From: Polytrichum commune
Taxonomy: Eukaryota; Streptophyta; Polytrichopsida; Polytrichales; Polytrichaceae
Reading direction: 5' to 3'
NCBI GenBank assembly: GCA_950295325.1
Contig: OX485805.1
Coordinates: 41,157,501 to 41,221,500 of the forward strand
DNA length: 64,000 nt
Positions 60,545-64,000 of this stretch are shown here, piece by piece. The notes below the pieces were generated by a model that saw only the letters and a list, made by a program, of their open reading frames with translations, had not been told where the DNA came from and did not search any database. Position 1 is the first letter of the stretch; the number at the start of each line of letters is the position of its first letter. The translations under genes were made by a program, and so were the position numbers.

Positions 60545-61252
60545 TTAGAATCCTCCGAGTTGTTTTAGTTGTGATTGCAATGCATTGGTGTGTGACGAAG
60601 TTGATGTGGATTGGCTAGGTTTTGGAATGGTATCGTTTTCGTGTTGATGAAACGGCATAAACCCATATTCTCGAGGAATTAACTTTAGGTGGGGTGGAAC
60701 TATTTGTGTGGTTGGTGGTGAAGTGTTGTTTGTAGGATAGTGATTATGCTTTTGAAGTTCATGGAAGTTAACCAATACACTATGATCATCAAAATAATTT
60801 TCTCGGACTAACAAGACATTGTTATTAGGTAGGGTGAGTTGGATGCGATAAGGTCCATCCCATATACAGTGGAATTTGCTCAGTTTGATTTTGTACTCTT
60901 GAGGGCACCATAATATGGTGTCACCTTTTCCGAACTGCTTTGCCTTGTTTTTCTTTGGAAAGCACACGATATGTTTCTATTGTATGGTCAAATGATCATC
61001 GGTTACCAAATTTCGCCATTCATTGAGTCAATGCAAATCACTCACACGTGTTACTAAGGCTCTTTTCTAAGTGTAATCCTTTGGGGTTAGTTGGTTGAAT
61101 GTACCGATTATGGTTTCCATGCAAAGCAATGGATGGGTGCCATAAAACCAATTCAAAAGGTTGAATCCCATAGTTACTTTGAATGCAATGCGGTATGCCC
61201 ATAACGCGGATGTCAAACCCAATTTGAGTTCACAACATGTCAAACAACTCAA
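60545..61252 (-). pseudogene. Ty3/gypsy integrase C-terminal relic
   Basis: On the minus strand, LTSALWAYRIAFKVTMGFN and FYGTHPLLCMETIIG match the end of the retroviral-type integrase core. After in-frame stops near 61,000-61,067 the same frame continues KAKQFGKGDTILW, SKFHCIWDGPYRI, VRENYFDD and VNFHELQKH. This is the chromatin-associated GPY/F module of Ty3/gypsy elements. Integrase inserts the cDNA copy into the genome. The catalytic part, reverse transcriptase and gag are missing upstream. Stops make it non-functional. Confidence 0.75.
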
Positions 61253-61259
61253 ATGATTA

Positions 61260-61765
61260 CAAACTTAATGCTTCTATTGACAAATACATACTTCTATATG
61301 AATGTTCACAATAGAAATAAAGTATATGGTTAGACTTCATAAGGACAAACTTGTTACGAATCCTCTAAATAAGGTTGGTGGAAATCCCGTGATATCACTA
61401 GATTGACATTAATTGTGCACACATCGCTCCTTAGGCTCCATTTGTGCATTTTGCCCCTTTTAGTCACATATATACAATGAACCATTACAAGTTAATGATT
61501 CATAGGTCACCAAAATTTTCCCACATCACTAGGAATTCCGTAAATCTACAATGTTGATAGATGTACATTTATTGTTCACCAACACAAGACAATTGACTAG
61601 GACTCAAATGTTGGTAGTGCACTCCTTCAAAAATATTGCATAGTGTCTTCTAATCATAGAAAAAACAAGTTTTGGCATAAGGTTAAACTATATGATACAT
61701 TATGAAGCACTATTGTGGGCACTTCCAATGTCCTAGGCAATGTTGACCACTAAATCAAATCGGAA
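61260..61765. other. intergenic DNA, no gene recognised
   Basis: The upstream part of the integrase is not recognisable here; the element appears cut off. Confidence 0.4.
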
Positions 61766-61769
61766 ATTA

Positions 61770-62060
61770 CAATTGTGAATTATGAAAATTGTCAATTCAA
61801 GTTTGAAACTAGAGGCAAGGTGCAAACAATATAAGAAGTCAAATTGAAAATTTTCTTTCTCTTTGAGTTTTTTTTAAAGACCTTGCCAAGTGGGTCAATT
61901 ATTGAGTTTAGAATGGTATCTATATTTTGAGCTCATTTTCCAATCTCACCGTATATATATATATTTAAATATATATTTAAATAGTGCATTTAACTGACAT
62001 TTAAGTTATTTGAACAAACCCCTTGTCCAAAAATAATAAGGGTTGTGCACTTATAGGAAC
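61770..62060 (+). repeat. R5 repeat copy 3
   Basis: TTATTGAGTTTAGAATGGTAT, CTATATTTTGAGCTCAT and CCAATCTCACCGTA match 47,810-47,860. Confidence 0.5.
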
Positions 62061-64000
62061 AAAAACATCACATCATATCAACAAAAGCAACAAAACAATA
62101 ATTACAACTTTGAATGTTCGTATTCCATGTTCGCCAACCTTCATATTTGTGTAATTTTGCAATCTAATGTATGTCATATTGATGGTTGAAATTGTCCAAA
62201 ATTCATGCATAAATCCACATTTACTTACATCCTAGTTATGTTTTTACTACAAGCCTTGTCATGTACCACTCTAATTAGATGTCCAACTATAGATAGTGAT
62301 CACATAATATCATCTCCACCCCCCCCCCCAAATTCACAAGTTGGGCCTATAATTCCAATGTGCAAGTGCAACAACTCCAAGCATCACCGTGGGCCCTCCA
62401 TACTTAATTTGGAGGCTCAAAGGCATCAAAACCTAATGTCCCTTTGTAGTAGGGGAGGCTGTTGGGATACCTCTATTCTTGAAATATTTCAACACACATA
62501 AAATCTCCCTAATGCACTCTCTTTCCTTTACTTAATGTTGTTTCCAAAGCCATCATAATTAGCTAAGTCCAACCCTACATCATAGTTTGATAACTTACAA
62601 AAGACTTTATTATATAAAGGACTTGATGGTATATTGAATTTGTTTTAATATTAATCATTCCTCTCTATATTAACATAATTAAGATGGTGTTCTTGGGGTT
62701 GTACTACTCACTTGTCCACTATATCCACCTTGGCGTTTGCAGGAGGAGATGAATGAGGTGCTTAAGGCGTGTGTTTACATTAGCATCCAAATCTCATAAA
62801 CTCAAGGTCTAAAACATTTTTTAAATGAACCTTCCTATCATACTCAAGGTTAAACGCAAGCTTGAAAGATTGGTGCTACAAACTAGGATGAGTATATTCT
62901 AGAGTTAGGATTGCATATATTAGGCGGGATTATGATACCACATTAGTGCCACTTCATTTCTGCACACCTCGGACCCGAACCCCATTGAAAACTTCTTGGG
63001 TCCAAATTCATGCTCTGAAGCAATAGAAGCACTTGATTTTGGTGTTTCTTTGGCCTTGGATCTTCTTAGTATGACCCCAACAACTCTAAGGTCCACGCAA
63101 TGTTTTTTTTGTTTTTTTTTAAAGATTGGAGGGGGGGGGGGGTATACAATAGTTTTTTGCTACGCACAAAGGCCTCCTAGCTAAAATAACAAGGGGTTCA
63201 AATTCTTTAAGGGGCAGGTGGCCCAAAACCACACTACCCAGTGAGAAATTTAGCTCGAGAATAGCCACATGGGGGTTGGTGGCAACTGGCAAGTGGAGCA
63301 CTCCCCATCGACAGTGTAGCCAAAATAGATCATAGGGTTTGGGTGAAAGAGTCCATCCCACTCCCCATAACCCTAAAAATAGCAACTATTTCTCTCATGA
63401 CACCCCTCACTTTGTTGGGCTACTCCTCCATGACCTCCCACAAAACATGTAGGGATTTGGGCATGCCATTTTTGTCGCAATCGCCCAAGTGTTCCCAATT
63501 GTGGTTGTCGTGATCACCTTTGTCATGCTTGCTCGTTGGTTCAACCTCTTTTCTTCATCGTTTTGGTCGCCTTCATCGCACTTGCTTTGTTTCTTGGCTC
63601 CTTTGTCTTCATCCCCTTGCTCGTTTTCTTGGCGATCTCCTTCATCTCCATCGCCCCTACTCCGTTTTCTTAGTGATCTCCTTCATCTTTGTTGTTTTAC
63701 TCAAGATTTGGTGATCTCCTTCGTTGCCTTGCTCTTTCGGCCCTCTGCACTTCACATGTGGTCGTTGACTTCCCTCGCCACTAACGTCCTTCATGCTCAC
63801 ATGGTCCTCGTTGCCTTGACCATTTGGTTATTGCTTTGGCCACCTAGTTGTTGGATTCTTGTTTGGCAGCCGACTACCTCTTGCACCATACCTACCATTG
63901 CAACTACCATACCCACCATCACCATAGCGGTTACTGCTTGCATCTTACCTACATTATGTTGGCGATATGCTTGGATCTTGTGGTGGCATTGAAGCATAAA
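62061..64000. other. intergenic DNA, no gene recognised
   Basis: Includes a poly-C run (62,321-62,331) and a poly-G run (63,131-63,142). A tRNA B-box-like GGGTTCAAATTC is at about 63,193. The 167-codon open frame at 63,489-63,992 is C/T-biased low-complexity sequence and is not supported as a gene. Confidence 0.35.

Noticed and set aside
63489-63992. 167-codon open frame at the right end
   Set aside because: It is a C/T-rich low-complexity stretch giving Ser/Leu/Phe/Trp-rich peptide with no domain or splice support.

Overview
The window looks like nuclear DNA from a land plant with a repeat-rich genome. Spliced genes have GT-AG introns and are most similar to plant families as I know them. 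A plant-type telomere motif (CCCTAAA) is present, and most of the sequence is AT-rich transposon relics. I see no bacterial operons, CRISPR arrays, rRNA or convincing tRNA genes. The species cannot be named from sequence alone. All exon models here were made by eye from frames, splice dinucleotides and phases.

Genes lie mainly in the left half. (1) At 0.9-5.56 kb on the + strand are the last four exons of an equilibrative nucleoside transporter; its 5' exons lie outside or could not be found. (2) Facing it tail to tail, 7.46-12.10 kb on the - strand, is a five-exon gene for an acidic, Pro/Ser-rich, probably nuclear protein of about 620 residues. Its promoter/5' region is tandemly duplicated and the end of exon 1 is also duplicated. 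(3) At 26.9-32.9 kb on the + strand is an eleven-exon gene for an 850-residue protein with a conserved C-terminal region of unknown function. (4) At 44.2-47.4 kb on the - strand is a relic of a 2-oxoglutarate/Fe(II) dioxygenase gene, with three recognisable exons and its middle and end missing.

The rest is mobile DNA. At 18.93-20.49 kb is a degraded Tc1-type DNA transposon with recognisable inverted termini and a DD34E catalytic layout, which is unusual for a plant. LINE relics (an endonuclease domain at 58.2-58.8 kb, a probable C-terminal piece at 24.2-24.5 kb), a retroviral-type gag relic (51.8-52.5 kb) and a Ty3/gypsy integrase tail (60.5-61.3 kb) are also present. Several non-coding repeat families recur through the window. 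The most abundant is a composite unit of at least 1.5 kb with about a dozen full or partial copies, some carrying expanded poly-G tracts. There are also MITE-like inverted repeats and one near-perfect 147-bp hairpin.

No multi-gene system or operon-like unit is present. The most notable items are the DD34E element, the duplicated promoter and exon of gene 2, the long hairpin, the G-tract repeat family, and the two uncharacterised plant proteins.
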